Shown: positions 23,869 through 36,410 of the stretch, piece by piece | Position numbering within the stretch: the first letter of the stretch is position 1 | How the letters are laid out: each line of letters opens with the position of its first letter | Translations under genes and position numbers: made by a program | The notes under the pieces: generated by a model | Databases searched by the model: none | Told to the model about the DNA's origin: nothing | The model's input: the letters and a program-made list of their open reading frames with translations, nothing else | Source of the DNA: Thermothielavioides terrestris NRRL 8126 | Lineage: Eukaryota > Ascomycota > Sordariomycetes > Sordariales > Chaetomiaceae | NCBI RefSeq assembly: GCF_000226115.1 | Contig: NC_016458.1 | Coordinates: 3,878,001-3,942,000, forward strand | Direction: 5' to 3' | DNA length: 64,000 nt

Positions 23869-26800
23869 TCAGTAGACGCTCAGCAGCTCCATCTTGACGC
23901 CGCGCTTGCCCATGGCCTCGTCCTTGTGGTCCGTCACGCGCACGCGCACCTTCTGGAACAGCTCGACCGTGACGGCGCGGCTGCCGCTGGTCGTGAGCGT
24001 GTACGTCTCGGCGTCGTACGCGGCGGCCGGCTCCGGGTCGGCCAGGTCGCGCAGGCGGATGAGGCCCTCGATGCCGAAGCGGGGCACGAGCACGACGAAG
24101 CCGTTGCTGAAGATCTTGAGCACGAAGCCGTCCTCCTCGGCGGCCTTGCCGCGGAGCGCCTGGCCCACGTAGTAGGCGATGCTCGCGCGGCCGGCGAGCT
24201 GCGCGTTGTGGTGCCGCACGTTGAGGTTCCGGCACACGGCCTCGAGCCGGCCGCGGCTGCGCACGCTCGGGTCGACGGCCTCGTACCCGATGGCGGCGGC
24301 CAGCTGCCGGTGCGCCACCAGGTCGGCGTACCGCCGGATCGGCGACGTGAAGTGCGTGTAGATCTCGCTGGCGAGGCCGTAGTGCCGGAACTCCGGGTAC
24401 GCCTGCGTGCCCGAGCAGAAGTACTCGGCCGCCATCATGCAGCGCGTGGCCATGATGCGCACGAGCGTGTTGAAGAAGGGCTCCTTGGGGTCGACGCACG
24501 CGTCGAGGCTGTCGGCGAGCGCGCGCGAGGACTCGACGTTCAGGTCGAGACCCCGCTTCACCCGCAGCTGGTTGGCGAGCTCGTCGAAGTTGGTCTTGGG
24601 AGGCGCGCCGTGCCGGCGGAGGATGGCCGTCTGCGGGAACGCCTCGTAGATCTTGCGGGCCACGCTGACGTTAGCGAGCAGCATGAATTCCTCGACGAGC
24701 GACATGGTGTCGAGCAGTTCCTTGGTCTTGACGTCGATGGGGTCCGACGTCTCGGACTCCATCTGCACCTTGACCTCAGGCGAGGAGAGACTCAAGGCGC
24801 CCGCGTCCATGCGCTTCTGCTTTAGCTTCCTGGACAGCGCGAGCAGGGTCCGGATGCTCTTGGTGAGGTCGTCCTGCTGCGAGGGGTCGTCGACCCTGAG
24901 CTGTGCCTGCTCGTAACTAAACGCCTCGCGAGACTTGATGACCGACTTTGTGAACCGCACATTCACAATGTCGGCGTCGGGCGACAGCTCCCAGAGCACC
25001 GAGAAGGCATACCGCTCCACGTAAGGCTTGAGAGAGCACAGATCAGTGCCCAAAAGCATGGGAAGCATGTCGATACGCTTGTCGACGAGGTAGACTGTCG
25101 TGCCGCGAATACTAGCTTCGGCGTCCATGGCGGTGTTGGGCTTGACGAAATGGGACACGTCGGCAATGTGGACGCCGACCTCGATGTTGCCGTTCGGAAG
25201 CGGCCGCGAATGGAGAGCATCGTCGATATCTTGGCAGCCGATGGGGTCGATACTGCAGATGAGGAGATGCCGAAGATCTTCCCGGCCTCTCCACCCCGGA
25301 TCGTCCGTGCTCTGGGGCACCCTCCAGTCGTGGCCTTCCTTGGGCAGGCAGTCGAGGACGGTCTTGGGGAACGGGCGGTACTGGACGTCATACTCTAACA
25401 GCAGAGCTTCCGTCTCGGCGGCCTTCGTTTCCATCTCGCCCAGCGACCTGACAAAATGGCCGGTGGGGTGGCGCGAGCTCCGGTCCCACGCATCGATGGT
25501 GACGAGGATCCGCTTGCCGACCAGCTCGGCCACTTGGCGCGTGCGTAGCCGGATCTTGGGGATCTTCTTGTCCATGGGAATGAGGAAGACGGTATCCTGC
25601 TTGCGCCCTTGCTGCGCTGACTGGCTGACCGACGACTGATCGATATGGCCGACGTACTGGCGCCAGTTCCGCTTCACTACACCCACGACTTTCGCAGTGG
25701 GCTGAGCATGGCCTTCGGTCGTCTTGTTGTGGGTCCGCTTCACCTCCTCCTGCAGCGCTTTGCGTTCCTTCTCCGAGACGAAGTCTGCCGTCTCCTCGGC
25801 GTCAGGGTTCTCGTTCTTCGTGATGGCGTCTTCCTCGATCACCCGGGTCGAGGGCTCCTTCCACTGCTCTTTAGGCAGCACCTCGACGACGACGAGGTCG
25901 CCGTCGACGGCACGATTGATGTTTTCCCTTCCCAGGATCAGCAGGGGCTTGGGGAACGCCGGTACCCTTATTGAGCCTTCCAGATAGTTGTAGGGGGAAA
26001 CATTGAAGATGCCCTGGTGCAGCAAGCCGTTCTTTACACCCGTCATCATTTTCGACATGCTAAAGTACTCCGGATAGAGGGGCTCGCCGGGCCGCTTGTC
26101 CTTGATCTCCAGGTCCTCGGTCTCCGGGAGCATGTCGAGGAGCTTCTCACCGTCCTTGAGTTGCTTGACATACTCAGCCAGGGAGCACGCGGGGATGCCT
26201 TCCTGCTTCGCCTTTTGCAGGTTGGCCCGGTCGTTGCTAAGCATAACCACAGCGGGCACCTTCTTCGCGGCAGTCCGCGCCAAGTGCTGGCCGTACCAGG
26301 CGACGGCCTTCCGGACGGCGCGGTCATTGCGGTCGTTGACCGACTCGCCCTCCCGGCGGGCGACGTGGGTCTCGAGGCGGAATTCGTTGAAGAAGACATA
26401 GAAGCGCTTGTCCTCGCTCTTGGTCAGGCCGATGAGGCGGTTGTAGAGCGGTAGGGAGCGGTTGCGCAGCTCTTCCAGCACGACCTGCAAAACGACAACG
26501 TCGTAGAAGGCCGAGCTCTGCTCAAAGAGGTCCATGGCGGTCAGGAAGGCATTCGTGTCCGGCACCAGGTAGTGGCCCTGGGGGAAGACGCTGGTGCCGG
26601 CGGGCGCCTCGGAGAGGACAAACGGGGTGGCTTGTGAGAACGGTCAGCGCGTCCTCTGGGACAGATGGTTTCAGGCACAGCAAGAGGCAGGCTCACGTCT
26701 CCCTGCGGCATCCCGGGGCGCGGTCTTGAGGCAGGCCTGGCACAGCCGGGACGAGCACGGAATGTCTTGGCGGAGATAGACTTCGCGGACTATTTTCTGG

Positions 26801-26892
26801 ACTTTGCCGCTCTTTGTTGATCTCACGTAGACCTTGCTGGAGATGTTCGCCGCGAACGGGTCCGAGTCGAGCGATCTCTTGAGGCTCGCCAT
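23869..26892 (-). CDS. DIS3: Exosome catalytic subunit DIS3/RRP44, 3'-5' exoribonuclease and endonuclease
   Basis: Predicted exons are 26892-26697 and 26630-23869 with a 66-bp GT-AG intron, giving 985 residues (yeast Rrp44 has 1001). Domain order from the N-terminus: CR3 motif with Cys46, Cys51 and Cys54; PIN endonuclease starting near VPDTNAF (Asp90); two cold-shock domains; the RNB nuclease domain with CQDIDDALH (Asp533, 535 and 536 in the magnesium site); and an S1-like RNA-binding end. The protein degrades and trims RNA in the nuclear and cytoplasmic exosome, including rRNA precursors, and so works in the same broad process as the neighbouring NUG1. The start codon is supported by MASLKR and the family-typical VRSTKSGKVQKIVREVYLR run. 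The catalytic residues I could check are intact. Confidence 0.95.
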
Positions 26893-29545
26893 TTTCCCTC
26901 CGTGGAGTGGCGTCGGATTGCAACGAGTTTCCTCACAGCCGCGGCTCCAATACGTTTGTAATTTCAACGAATGAAAGTTTGGTGATGAACTTGGCTGCCT
27001 TGATGACTCCGTCCCTTCCTTGTCAGGTTGTTTTGTGCCTGCATTTTTCGATCGAGTTGTTCTTGCACACAACTGGACGCGCTTCTTTGACAAATCACCG
27101 ACCGCCTAGCGCTAAAGCATACAGATCAAGCTTATCTGCTGATACCTAAGTTATCTTATCGTCCGACATAACCTAAGACCCCACTGGGAAACACATCAGA
27201 AGACTGTACTCCGTACTCCGAAATCCGTACTGAAGCAGTAGGAACTCCCTCACGAAGTTCCAGGTTACTCATGCATTGAACTCGGGTACTGACGGTATAG
27301 GGCAGAATGTGCATCAGCGCGCCAGCACCCGCGCTTCATAAATGCGAGTGAGTCCGCTTATCCCCAGCTTTCGGCGACGGACTGGTTGGAGTAAAACTAC
27401 CTTACACTAACTAGGGCAAGCATGGCAGGCCCGCCTGTCCCTTGCGCTCGAAAAGGGCTGAGCTTGCAGTCACTAACGTAGCCAGAGCACCTACTGCCCG
27501 GTTATCCCGCGCAGAAAATCGGTACCTGGCCTAACGTGATTCATCATTCATCAGCCGGCACAGTGACAGTCACGATGTCTACTCGCTCCACGTAGGAGTA
27601 GTATATGACAGATGCCTCCAGCCTCTCAGGTAGTCAGCCCGTACGCGGACGGACGACGCAACAGCCCCCCATCCGAGCGGCCCCCGAACAGGCCGCTGTT
27701 CCGTCACTACCCGCGCACAGGACGGTCGTTGGAAGGCAGCCGATGCAAGTGAAAGCGCTGGCGCTGATATTATACTATTGACCAGCAAACCGCATTCCCG
27801 GGAGCGCACGCGCTGCATCATATGATCTGCACACGATTCAACCGGCGCATTTTGCCAGATTGCCCTTCCGGTGCCTCGCTTCTGCAGCCGAATCTTGGGT
27901 GGGCTGGAACACTGAGGGGCGTTGAGAAGCCCATTGCAGGTGAGCTTTAGGATCGGTACATGCCACAGTAGTATTGCGTCGATGGGGACAAGCTTGTGCT
28001 CCTTGTGGAATATGTAGTGCATATATCTTCTTGATGCCAAAAATAGAGCGCTCCTGGACGTGGGCACGATGATGCCAAGTGACGGGAGGTTTGCCGGACA
28101 GATTCGTTCTCCCGCCTTCGAGCTGGAATCCGAGTCCTCGCGAAGCTTCGGAGACAGCGGAGAGCCCGGCCACAGCAGGGCGGAACACATGGGGTCGGGA
28201 AAACGACACAGGGAAACCGCGCTGTGTTCGGCTATCGTACACTAGTCAGATAGCGGTCGCCTCTCCGAAGCAGCTGGCCAGGAAGAAAACAAAATTGGCG
28301 AACGGCGAGCGTTGGCTGCTCAAGCGAACCATGCAAAATCGAGGCGCGGCATGCGAGGTTCCCGCTTACTCGTTCGTTATGTCGCCTGCTCGACTGTGAA
28401 GATGCCCGTGCGACGTCGCGATGCGCCCCCTGTGTATTGAGCTGAGCAGTGCGAGAGGCCCGCTTTCCGGTCTTGGCTTGATGCTTTCAGACGTGAGACG
28501 GAGGCTTGCAGAACAGCTGCATCGGGAGACGAGCGTGCGCAGCGCTCTACACATGCCGTGTGAGCCTGCATCGGCCGAATAAGGACTCGCTGTCATCAGC
28601 GGTAGCGTGTACCCTGGCCGACGGGCTTGATGAGCACGAGTTAGCGTTGGCGATGCATCCGTCTTCGCCGTAAGATTTACTGATTCCCATGCACAGCCGA
28701 CTTCATTGGGGGCCTTCTCTGCTGCTGCGTAGAGCACACAGGAAGCGCTTGTGGTCGCACCGTTGCATCCGCGGTGGTTTTCCGACTTCTCGATATCAGA
28801 TATGCCGAGGGTGCGCGTGATGGGCATTGCATCTTAGCGCCCGCTTAGTTCCCCAGTCGCACCGTCGTTTCCTGGAAAGAGGAAGCCTTGGTTCTGGGCT
28901 CAAACAGGATTGGAAGCTTCAAGGTTGTATCGAACAGACGGGAGCAGGCGGAGTGTGGGAGGTGCAGATCTGTGGGCCTGGCCATGGGGCAATGGACGAC
29001 AAACTTCCTTCCGTACTAGGTAAGGTATGTAGGTCCTGTGTATCCGTAGAGTAGTAGTGTATGGCTTCCCCGCCGGCGGCTGCCGGGCTGGCACGCGCTT
29101 CGCGCAAGGAAGACGCATCGAAGAAGGCCGGCAGATAACAGGTACCAGAGGAGGCTGCTCTCGAAAGTGGTGTCGACAAGCGGATGACTTACATGAGGCC
29201 CGCCAGTGCAGGATGGTGTGAGGGGTGGGGCAGGCGGACGAATCTTGCACACGGCCGTGGCAGCCGGACTCAAGCGGCGGCCTCCACCTGCTGCAGGAGC
29301 GGGAAGGGGCTGCAGCAGCAAGTTGCGCAAAGGCGTTTGAGGAGGGAGGGGAAGAAGCCCGCAATACTCACAGCTGCTCTGCACAACACACACTCCAGTA
29401 ACTGGCAGATCGCGGGCAAGAAGGGGCCACAGTCCCATCACCGTGCCGCCGAAGGCCCCACTCCCGGGAGCACGCTTGCGCTTGCAGCGGGCGGCGGAAC
29501 AGCGGGCCAGGTGGGGCGCGGCCTCCTGCAGGTGCGGGCGCGCTC

Positions 29546-29576
<31 letters not shown>

Positions 29577-32500
29577 CGAGTGGGTGTGGGCGTGTTGGTG
29601 TTTGACGGCGCCAAGTTCCTCGATCCGGTGCTTCGGCGCTGGCCCGGACCCTGCGGGATCATGGTGTCGGTCATTGAGTTTGACGATTTATTGCGGATAT
29701 TGCCCACTTGAAGACGGTTTGATACCGGGCCAAGCAGAAAGAGACTGAAGGAGGTAACTCGTGATCATCTTCACCGTCAGCCCGTCCCCGTGGCATGCAG
29801 GGCTGACGAGAAACGGAGAGGTAGCAGGGCGTTGCACCGTTCACTTAACATGGCATTTGCGGTGCAAGACGCTGGAACGGGGGGAGAAAACTGGGGGGAG
29901 GGGTTTCCAGATCATCGCTAGGGGTGTGGGGCTCGGGGGAAACTTCATGATTTGCATACGCCACTGTGGTAAACTGGGTCCAGGGTGTCATATGTAGTGT
30001 AGTCTGCACTAGTGTGGAAGCTGCAGCAGGCTGACCAATAAAGCGCCGCGAGGCGGAGCGCCAAGCCCAATCATCCACTCTCGCTTGCACCCCGGTCGGG
30101 CTCTTGTCTTGCGCCCCACCTGCCCCTCCCTCACAACCCACCTTGTGGCCCAGCTCCCGCTCACCCTCCAACCTCGAGCACACCACCTCGCTCGCCCGTC
30201 CTTACACTCGTTGACTGACACGCGCTAGTCCGCTTCTCTTAAAAACGCCGCGCGGAACCCACGCGTCACATGGCGCGACATGTCGTTTTCAATGTATGCA
30301 CACTACGGAGGTATTCCGTTCACAACAGATTCCCAACCACCAGGAATTGTCCGGGAATCTAAGGGAATTAGTGACGGGAAGGGCGCGGGGCTGGACCAAC
30401 AAGGTATAGCAAGGGCAAACCGGAAGGACAGCGGCAAAAAGTGCGGCGCAGGCCAAAGACGATCTCCCGGTGAGAGATCTGATTCGCCCAGCGCCATTTC
30501 GCAAGACAGCGAACGACGCAGGCCCCAGTTGGTCGTGGGCCGACCTGTCGTGCGCATTTGCCAGTCAATGTTGGTTCATGGATTCAGTCAGCCGGAAGCC
30601 GTGTCGCCTTCGTGCTACCGATGAAATATCTGGAGCTGCGTGCGCCTTGGCGCCCACTTGGGCCAACGGCGTTCGAGCTCGAGTGGTTCGGCTTGCCAAA
30701 AGATGACAGCGTTTGGCGAAGCGGCACGCACGGGCCCGTCCGCCCCGGGAGAACCGGCAGGTTCACGTCGACCGCGTCTTCCGCTCACACGGACACTGCA
30801 GAGTGGAAGAATCCAAGGTTCCTGTCCCGAACAGTTTCAGCTGTGGCGTCATGCTCACTCCCGGATCGCCGAGCAGCCGACCAATCAAACGGGCAACGCC
30901 GAGACAATAGTTATTGGCAGCTGACGAACCAAGCGAGACAGAGAGAGCAAAAAGTGCCCTGCCCTGCACGCGTTCGCGACGAAGGCGGATGAGAGGGACT
31001 TTGGCTGCGGGCGCAGGAATCGAGTTCTGCGCATGCACGTCTCCCTGTTCACGATCCGTGCGACCACAGCTTCATATCGGGCCCGTTTTTCGGGCGCGAT
31101 AACGCTGGTGGCCGTCTCGCCAGGGCAGAACATTTGTGCGCCCGCCCTCGTAACGGTTGCCGGATGCGCAATAGCACTAGGTGAGACATACAGCTGGATG
31201 GATCGTGATTCTTCATGTGATGCAGACGTCGGGTGCCCGGAGCAGGGAATCAGGCTGTCATCGTATTGCAGACTTGCCTGGGCGAAGGATGGTGTGTCGC
31301 GTCCAGCTGCAGGCTGACCTCATCTCGGACGCCATGCAGTGCAACAAGCCCGCGAATGACTCCCTGTCTCCGAATCTACGTCGTCTCGAGTAAGCTGGTT
31401 TCCACCACCGCTGGCGCCTCGGCGAGGGCACCTCCGTTGGCGGAGTTGAGAGGAGGCTCTCTCGCCGGAGTCGCTTCCACGCAGCGGAGGAACGAGGACC
31501 TTGGATAGGAGAAGGCAGGGCGGCGTCAACCCCGCGGCGACAGTAGGGTATTCCTATCGAGATAGTAAAATACCACAGGACGGAAAATGGAGTTCCGTAT
31601 GGAACAGTCCGTCGTGTATTCCGTACACTCGATGTCTTATGCTCTCAATCATGCAAAGGTTGGCTGCTAGATGGTCATGATCGACGAGCGACCAGGATCG
31701 AAATTCCCTGCAGCCTTGCATCCTGCAAGAGCACACCTCCTCCGAACCACACAGTTCACGAGCTACTTGGAGAGCAAATGACAGACGCGGACCCCGGATT
31801 GATCTTGATGCCGCCTGCCTGCACAGCCGCTGCGGGGTCGAGGAGCTGCTTTTCGGATCGAGCCGGGAGCGCGTCTTGAGGGATACGGGCGTCACCCGAG
31901 CTGCTGGGAAGGAAAAGTACTCCGTATGGCGGCGAGATGAGCACCCCCTTTTCGCGATGGCACCACAGTGAGCTCGCACCTGACAACTCAGGTGACAACG
32001 CGTCTGGCTTACGACCAGTCCGAAGTTGGTTGCCTTCGGCAATGTCGATGTACATCAGTTAGGAATTCTCTGACTGGTCGCTTCGGATGACGGGGCTCGC
32101 CGCAGTCAGCAAGCAGAGAACCCTGTGTCTGCAAACAACCTGCATTGAATCCTGCGTCTCTGCAACTCTCACAGTAACTCGAAAGGCGCGAAACATAACT
32201 ACCTTATCTACAGATTCGTTCATGAACCTTCCCCGTCCGGCGCCCGACATCAGGCTCCTATGTTATCCGTCGGACTTCGTCCAGCCGGATTTCTTCAAGC
32301 ACCTGACGCGACGTAACTCGCGGCTGTGCTTTGAGAAACAGGTCTTTCGTATTGACCGTTTCGTTAGTCATAAACGCTGGGTTGCGCAACCAAACCAGTC
32401 TTCTCGGGGATCTGATGGCTGATGGCGCCGACACTAGCCTCGTCCGATGCGCGGCGGGGGTGCGGAATACCTCGGCAAAGCTACACTAATCCATACGTGG

Positions 32501-33347
32501 ACTGTGACATTGCGGTGAATGGAGCAAGGCTCCAAGATCGAATTCCTGATCGCAACGACCCTGGCGTCCCCAGGAGCCTTGTGTGCAGTTCCACTCCCGA
32601 CGTGCTTCCAAGAAGTAAACGGCCCAACCTGAGGCTCACAACTCCGTCCCAACATCATTTCCAAGGTACGTTAACTGCTGCTCGTGGGGTCCTCGTCCGA
32701 GCAGCCCCGCGCCTGCGACTCCACCACCGGTGTACATTGGCAGATGTCAAGTCTTCCTCCAAGCGTTGCGAGGACTCAGATTTCGACGTCTACCGCGTCG
32801 TGTAAAAAGTCCACCTTTCCCTGCTGCCCCCGGTCCAGGCAGGGCCAAGAAAGCCACCAAATAACTACACTGTGGCGTCGTTTGGCGGAGAGTTCTCCGT
32901 GGAGCGTTTCCCCGCGGCAGGCCAGGCAGGCGGAACACTCGAGCCCCTAAACGCAAATACTTGTACAGGATATGGTTAGCTACTGGATATAGGGAACTAC
33001 TGTGTCCTACGTAGGTGCGAAAAGACAAGGATCACAGCAAAACTGAGCCTGAAATTCTACCGCTGGAAGTTTGGGCCGTCTGGCTGGGACTGCCGACTGT
33101 CTGTCTGGGCACGACCGTGTGAGCGTTTCTAGTTTCCTGATTGAGGTCGACGCAGCTGGTGTTGTTGATAACGGCACGGCAGCCGTCGACTCATTGCAAT
33201 CGCGGCCCCGCATCGCCTTGCCCGTAACTGGGCGGGCAGCGCCAAGCCACTTCCCAACGGGGATTAGAGCCCCCGGCGCATTGCGTCTGCGCTGCAGTGT
33301 TCAAGGTTCTTTCGTGAACAGGCCTGACAGGACGGCTCGGGACACGC
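26893..33347. other. Long gene-poor interval upstream of DIS3
   Basis: I see no frame with family resemblance or codon bias in these 6.5 kb. The first few hundred bases should include the DIS3 promoter. The interval has a doublet of the dispersed motif at 27207-27230, further copies at 31617 and 31918, and a GT microsatellite at 29546. Long non-coding transcripts cannot be excluded from sequence alone. Confidence 0.5.
29546..29572. repeat. GT dinucleotide microsatellite
   Basis: About 13 uninterrupted GT units lie in non-coding DNA. This tract is a likely length polymorphism. Confidence 0.9.
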
Positions 33348-33382
33348 CGGCCGTGGTTTCCACCGTGGGGAAACCACGGCCG
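33348..33382. repeat. Perfect 14-bp inverted repeat with 7-base loop
   Basis: CGGCCGTGGTTTCC at 33348-33361 is exactly complementary in reverse to GGAAACCACGGCCG at 33369-33382, separated by ACCGTGG. It lies about 550 bp upstream of the RSC7-like start, just before the CT tract. It could form a hairpin or cruciform, or serve as a dyad binding site. Confidence 0.85.
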
Positions 33383-33398
33383 ACGTGACGGTCTGGTG

Positions 33399-33600
33399 CT
33401 CTCTCTCGCGCTCTCTCTCTCTCGCTCTCTTCAAGCTGGAAGTTCCAGCAGCAGGAGAGTTGACGAGTCAAAGGAGGCCAGCAGCCCGGTCAAGGGAAAA
33501 GCGCGCACTCCTGCCAGCCTCCCATCGCAGCCTCCCATCGCAACCTCTCAACTCTCTCCCTCTTTTATTTCCTGCTTTAACTAACACTTTTTTTTTCGCC
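33399..33600 (+). promoter_or_regulatory. CT-rich tracts upstream of the RSC7-like gene
   Basis: A (CT)-rich run at 33399-33432 and a second pyrimidine-rich stretch at about 33541-33600 precede the gene on the sense strand. Such tracts are common just upstream of transcription starts in filamentous fungi, so this is the probable core promoter and 5' leader region. Confidence 0.45.
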
Positions 33601-33932
33601 TTTCATTCGACAGGCCCCTGCGTTTCCCATCGGCAGCAGCCAACCATATGCAACGCGCATTCCATCCATCCCATCCTTGCCTGCACCACCCAGCGCGACC
33701 GTGCATTCCACACAACAGGGCAGCGCCGTCTGAGGAAGCTTGAACGGATTACCTGGGTACCTTCCGGCCTTGTGCTCGTGCTTTTTTGGCTGTGTCGCCC
33801 CCCTCCATCTCTACCAGGGAGCAGCAGTCGCAGTCGCAGTCGCAGTCGCAATCGCAGCAGCCGCCCAGGCCCAACTATATCAGAACACGTCGTTTCGCAG
33901 ACCCATCGGCGTGGTCGACGTCGACGGCCCTG

Positions 33933-36410
33933 ATGTACGCTGCACAGCCCAGCGGCGCCGACAGTGCAACGATCAATCCCGCCGCGCTCAACACAGGTAC
34001 GTTACTGGGCCGCTTCGCTGCTTTTTTTTCTCTTTTTCTTTGTTCTATAGTGCTTGCGCTGCGGCGGCTGGGGCATGCCGCCGATGCCGTGGACCCTGCC
34101 TTGCGCTATCGCGACCGCCGCTGCTCGCGACTTCTCCTATAGTGCGCGATGCGCGATGCGCGATCCGGGATGCAGACTGCGCGCAGCTCTGCTGCCCACT
34201 CCACAGCAGTTTTTGGCATCCAGACGCGCCGTTTATCCCACCTTTCGCACACCATGGCGCCACGCTCGCCGCTGTTCCCATTCTCTCCCCCGCCTTCTTC
34301 GGGTGCCCCGCCCGCCGCTGTGGCCGCCCGCCTTCGGCATTGTTGCCCCTCCGTGTCTTGCGCCGCCTGCTGATGTTTAATCGCCCACAGACCTGAGAGA
34401 GCCCGCGTCTCGAGGCGTCAAGCGGAGCCGTTCCCCCGACGACCTCGGGGACGCAGGGCCGCCCGGCTCAGCCGGTGATGACGGTATGTCGTGTGTCCGT
34501 GTCTGATCTCTGTGTAGCGGCGCCTTTCCTCGACCAGATCGACCCATTTCCGCGTTACACCCCCCTTGGTCGTGCGACCCCGTGTGTAGGATATGGGACC
34601 ACAGGCTGACGTCGCCGTCGCGCGTGCCGCAGGTGGCGACAAGCCGAGGAAAAGAGGAAGACCGATGAAGTCCAGACCGTCCGGGGGGGTCCCCGAGAGT
34701 GCCCCGGTACCGGTCCCAACCCTCCCGCCCACTCCGCAGACGGTCCCTCCGCAGACGCCCCAGAGCCAAAATGCACCCCTGCCCGCCCAGACGCCCACCT
34801 ATGTGCCGCCTCAGACGTCGCCGCCTAAATCGACCCCGACGAAATCGACTCTGAAGGCGCTCCCGACCGTGCGCGACCACACGACGGACCAGCTCGGCCC
34901 CGGCGGAGACGAATACCTGCCGCGCGAGATTGACGAGGCCGGCGAGAAGAAGGTGCTGCCCAACGGCCAGCTGACGGGAAACCGCGAGTACCGCTGCAGG
35001 ACCTTCCTCGTCCCGAACCGCGGCGACAAGCTGTTCATGCTCGCCACCGAGTGCGCGCGCGTGCTCGGATATCGAGACTCGTACCTGCTCTTCAACAAGA
35101 ACAGGTCGCTCTACAAGATCATCGCGAACCAGGTCGAGAAGGACGATTTGGTGGCCCAGGAGATCCTTCCCTTTTCATACCGCTCGCGCCAGATTGCCAT
35201 CGTGACCGCCCGGAGCATGTTCCGCCAGTTCGGCAGCCGTGTCATTGTGAACGGGAGGAGGGTCCGGGATGACTACTGGGAGACGAAGGCGCGCAAGCAG
35301 GGGTTCACCGAGGCCGACCCGGCGGGCGAGAAGCGGCCTGGTGCTTCTAAGGCCCGCGAGGCTGAGGCGGCCCACAGCGCCTCGATCCTGGGAGCCCCGC
35401 ACGGCGAGATCGTCTACAGCACCAATCCGGGCCAGTTTGGCGGTGCACCCCAGCCGCAGCTCATGCAGCCAGGTATGATTGACGCAGCGCCGGGAAGCAG
35501 CTCGACCAGAATGCCTTTGATAACACTAGGACCAGATTACAACGATACGCGGAGTCGGGACTACTCGAGCATCCTTAAGACGGGTCCTCGCCAGGAGATC
35601 ACCGGGCCGCCATACCAGGACCGGATCCAGCCCTCCCCGATATCCGAGCTGAATGCCCAAGCCCATCACGCGGCCGAGTTCAACCGGTCCATCAACCAGC
35701 AGCGCGAGATGCGCGGCGACTACATGCAGAGTATCTGGCGGAGGCCGCACGAGCAGCCTCCTCCGACGACGCTGAGCCAGCCCGTCAGCTCGAGCGACGC
35801 CACGGTGCCGACATCGCGCCCGGGCCCGGCGTCCCACGCCAGTACCACCGGCCTGCAGCAGCCCGGCATCGTCCCGAACCAGAGCCCCATGATGATGACA
35901 GCCGCGCCGTACTCCCAGCCCATCCAGGCGCAGAACCCGGTCGGCCAGAGCACGCTCAGAGGCTTGGCCCACGACCCTGTCCAGAGCACGTCGAGACCGA
36001 CGTACCCGTCGTCCGGCTCCTCGGGCGCGCTGCCGCAGGCGACGCAGAACTACAGCTACTCGCAGAGCCAGATGTGGCCCCCGACGCCGCAGACGCCGCA
36101 GCACGGCTACTCGGCCTACACGGCGCAGTCGCAGCCGTCGCCACACCCGCAGCAGCAGTCCCCAGCCCCGCAGCAGCTGCGCCACTCGAGCGCCTCCGGG
36201 CCGGTGCAGCCGGCCGGAGGACTGTCGTATCCGGGCATGCCCGGCATGACCCAAGGAAGCTACGGCTCCCCCGCCGCGGGCCAGGGCATGTACTCGGCCG
36301 ACCAGACGCCCCGTCAGTACATGCACCAGAGCCCGCAGGCGCCTGCCGTCACGCAGGCCTGGTCGCAGCCGCAGGCGCCCGGCCAGTGGTGGACTACTCA
36401 ACCGCAGTGA
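33933..36410 (+). CDS. NPL6: Chromatin-remodelling complex subunit, RSC7/SWP82 family
   Basis: Predicted exons are 33933-33996, 34391-34483 and 34633-36410, giving 644 residues in phase. An AT-hook-like KRGRPMK lies near residue 58, a Pro/Thr-rich linker follows, and the Rsc7/Swp82 domain is at about residues 165-275 (RTFLVPNRGDKLFMLATECA, then a LLFNKNRSLYKI stretch and FGSRVIVNGRRVRDDYW). The C-terminal half is Gln/Pro/Ser-rich and low in complexity, like a fungal activation-type tail. Family members are stable subunits of the RSC and SWI/SNF nucleosome-remodelling ATPases in the nucleus. Intron 1 is long (394 bp) for this genome. The frame is open upstream of the chosen ATG back to 33744 and encodes a Gln/Ser repeat (33827-33860) behind a possible acceptor at 33821, so an earlier 5' exon is possible. 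The symbol is by family; the paralogue SWP82 is equally possible. Confidence 0.8.

Noticed and set aside
23926..24825. 299-codon plus-strand frame opposite DIS3
   Set aside because: It is an antisense shadow of the conserved RNB region.
29184..29711. 175-codon frame spanning the GT microsatellite
   Set aside because: The frame depends on the dinucleotide repeat coding Val/Cys and has no similarity to a known family.
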